Source: Thermococcus sp. AM4 (GTDB lineage: Archaea > Methanobacteriota_B > Thermococci > Thermococcales > Thermococcaceae). From it: a stretch of DNA of 64,000 nucleotides. The stretch covers positions 1,736,001-1,800,000 of the forward strand of contig NC_016051.1 of assembly GCF_000151205.2 (NCBI RefSeq), in the 5' to 3' direction. A program made the translations under genes and the position numbers. Below, piece after piece: positions 62,731-64,000 of this stretch (the first letter of the stretch is position 1; each line of letters begins with the position of its first letter). The notes under the pieces are model-generated. The model saw only the letters and a list, made by a program, of their open reading frames with translations, did not search any database and was not told the origin of the DNA.

Positions 62731-64000
62731 TTAAGATATTTTAATTTTCCCTGCTAAGGTTAATGCCTCGTGGATGTATTGTTTGTAGTTCACTGCTTGG
62801 ACTACCGCCGGGTTAATATAGTGGCTGACAATGTAGGGGGCAACAAGGCCAATAACAATACACGCCAAGGCCAAGACTAGGCACACACCACTCATACTCC
62901 AGCACTCCCTAACCTCGATGTTCTCCCTGGGCTCTCCGAGCCAGACCTCGTAGAACACTCTAATGTAAGCCACCAAAGCCGTCACCGAACTCACAACCAG
63001 CACCAAAGCCAGCACTGGATTTTCATCCAAAAACGCATTGAACAAGAGCAGCTTGCTGAAAAACACATTGAACGGCGGCACACCCACCAGACTCAGCGAA
63101 GCCACCGCCAAACTGAAAGTCGCCACCGGCATCCTCCTCCCAAGGCCAGCCAAATCCTCAATATTCCTCGAGCCAGCAGCGTGAATAAACACTCCAGCCG
63201 CGAGGAAAAGCAACGCCTTAGCAACCGCGTGGTTCATCATGTGGAAGAGTGCGGCGCTTAACGCCAACTCACTCCCAACACCAACCGCCATCACCAGATA
63301 ACCCATGTGCATTACTGTCGAGTAAGCAATCAGCCTCTTCACATCCCTCTGCACGAGCATCATTAGGGCTCCAAAGAGCGCCGAAACTGCTCCAAGGAAC
63401 ATTAGAATAACACTAAGCGAGTGGACAACACCAGACAGGCCAGAACTTAGAGTCCCACCGTAGACGGTGTACAAAAACCTGGCCAAAGCATAAACGCCCA
63501 CATTAACCACCAGCCCAGAGAGCACAGCCGAAATTGGACTCGGCGCCGCCGGGTGGGCCTCCGGAAGCCAGAAGTGGTTCGGAAACACAGCAGCTTTTAT
63601 GAGGAACGCCCAGGTTGCCAGGGCCAAGGCGATCCCAGAGGCAATAACCACGTCTCCCCAGGGCTTCCCAACCACCGGGAAGTCCATTCCATGGAGTAGG
63701 GCACTCAGGTTGGCGAAGTTCAGCGTTCCAAAAGCGTAGTAGAGGACTCCAAGGGCCAGGAAGTACATTGTCGTTCCAACTGCTCCAATCAGCGCGTACT
63801 TCAAGCCCGCAACCACCGAATCTCCCCTGTCACGGTAAAACATGACCAGAGCATACGCTGCGATGCTGGTAACTTCTATCATAACGAAGAGGTTGAAGGC
63901 GTCACCGGTCAGGAGAACGCCGAGTAAACCCGCCTCAAGGCCGAGGTAGAGCGTGTAGTACCATTCCAGCCCGCTCTCGCCCTCGAGGTGACGGTAGCTG
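62731..64000 (-). CDS. Mrp/NuoN-type proton-antiporter-like membrane subunit, 5' truncated by the window
   Basis: The frame is open to the right edge, with at least 422 residues. A TGDAFNLFVMIEVTS segment, then helices with FPNHFWLPEAHPAAPSPISAVLSG, the Lys-bearing loop LIAYSTVMHMGYL and HMMNHAVAKALLFLAAGVF are typical of the MrpD/NuoN/HyfB antiporter family. In Thermococcales these belong to membrane hydrogenases (Mbh), sulfane reductase (Mbs/Mbx) or formate-hydrogenlyase complexes; which one is not resolvable. The stop is at 62731, convergent with the repeat-bearing region. Confidence 0.85.
   Translation of the reverse strand, partial: SYRHLEGESGLEWYYTLYLGLEAGLLGVLLTGDAFNLFVMIEVTSIAAYALVMFYRDRGDSVVAGLKYALIGAVGTTMYFLALGVLYYAFGTLNFANLSALLHGMDFPVVGKPWGDVVIASGIALALATWAFLIKAAVFPNHFWLPEAHPAAPSPISAVLSGLVVNVGVYALARFLYTVYGGTLSSGLSGVVHSLSVILMFLGAVSALFGALMMLVQRDVKRLIAYSTVMHMGYLVMAVGVGSELALSAALFHMMNHAVAKALLFLAAGVFIHAAGSRNIEDLAGLGRRMPVATFSLAVASLSLVGVPPFNVFFSKLLLFNAFLDENPVLALVLVVSSVTALVAYIRVFYEVWLGEPRENIEVRECWSMSGVCLVLALACIVIGLVAPYIVSHYINPAVVQAVNYKQYIHEALTLAGKIKIS

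Overview
The window is a chromosomal piece of a hyperthermophilic euryarchaeon of the order Thermococcales, very probably a Thermococcus. Reasons: a CGP-CTERM-type C-terminal anchor on a binding protein, the heterodimeric archaeal primase PriS/PriL, archaeal-type RNase P and SRP RNAs, BpsA (branched-chain polyamine synthase), a four-gene L-proline dehydrogenase cluster, a ferredoxin with Asp replacing one cluster Cys, a TATA-binding protein, and TTTATA-type promoters with GGTGA ribosome binding sites. The protease / toroid protein / BpsA order recalls the Tk-SP/BpsA neighbourhood of T. kodakarensis as I remember it.

Layout. 1-7316: oligopeptide ABC importer (binding protein, two permeases, two ATPases, small membrane protein). 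7326-12176: EamA transporter, glutamine synthetase, DUF61 protein, membrane and surface proteins. 12214-12537: RNase P RNA. 12575-16409: an accessory array with one toxin-like module, four paralogous immunity-like genes and three toxin remnants, followed by a beta-propeller gene. 17644-25159: housekeeping genes (primase, ACT regulator, acylphosphatase, CutA, DUF99, UspA, GcvT, AAA ATPase) and a C/D box sRNA. 26019-26910: hairpin-rich non-coding DNA before tRNA-Gly and tRNA-Phe. 27245-30125: a surface protein plus ABC exporter with a frameshifted permease. 30122-33854: queC with vapBC, pyrD, a PLP enzyme and the SRP RNA. 33949-35394: a seven-repeat propeller surface protein. 35716-39094: proline dehydrogenase complex. 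39179-43476: UMP kinase, a pentapeptide-repeat/K+ channel fusion and a CoA-disulfide-reductase-like enzyme. 43588-55909: lipoprotein, KptA, MFS transporter, secreted subtilisin, toroid surface protein, BpsA, PP-loop ATPase, DUF59 protein, ferredoxin, PncB, flavodoxin-like protein and UPF0282. 55954-57574: AbiE toxin-antitoxin with a split antitoxin. 58031-59687: minimal SufC/SufB pair. 60229-62664: ABC-2 exporter and a divergent TBP gene lying between two copies of the exporter's 3' end. 62731-64000: partial Mrp/Nuo-type antiporter subunit.

Most interesting: the toxin/immunity cassette array, rare in archaea, with visible recombination footprints; a probable second TBP bracketed by a 65-bp direct repeat; the pentapeptide-repeat channel with a sharp composition break; the hairpin-rich spacer; and a tandem palindromic operator before the secreted protease. 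Four genes are interrupted by apparent single-base frameshifts (ABC-2 permease, AbiEi, a lipoprotein, a small membrane protein). Sequencing error cannot be excluded for any of them from this sequence alone.
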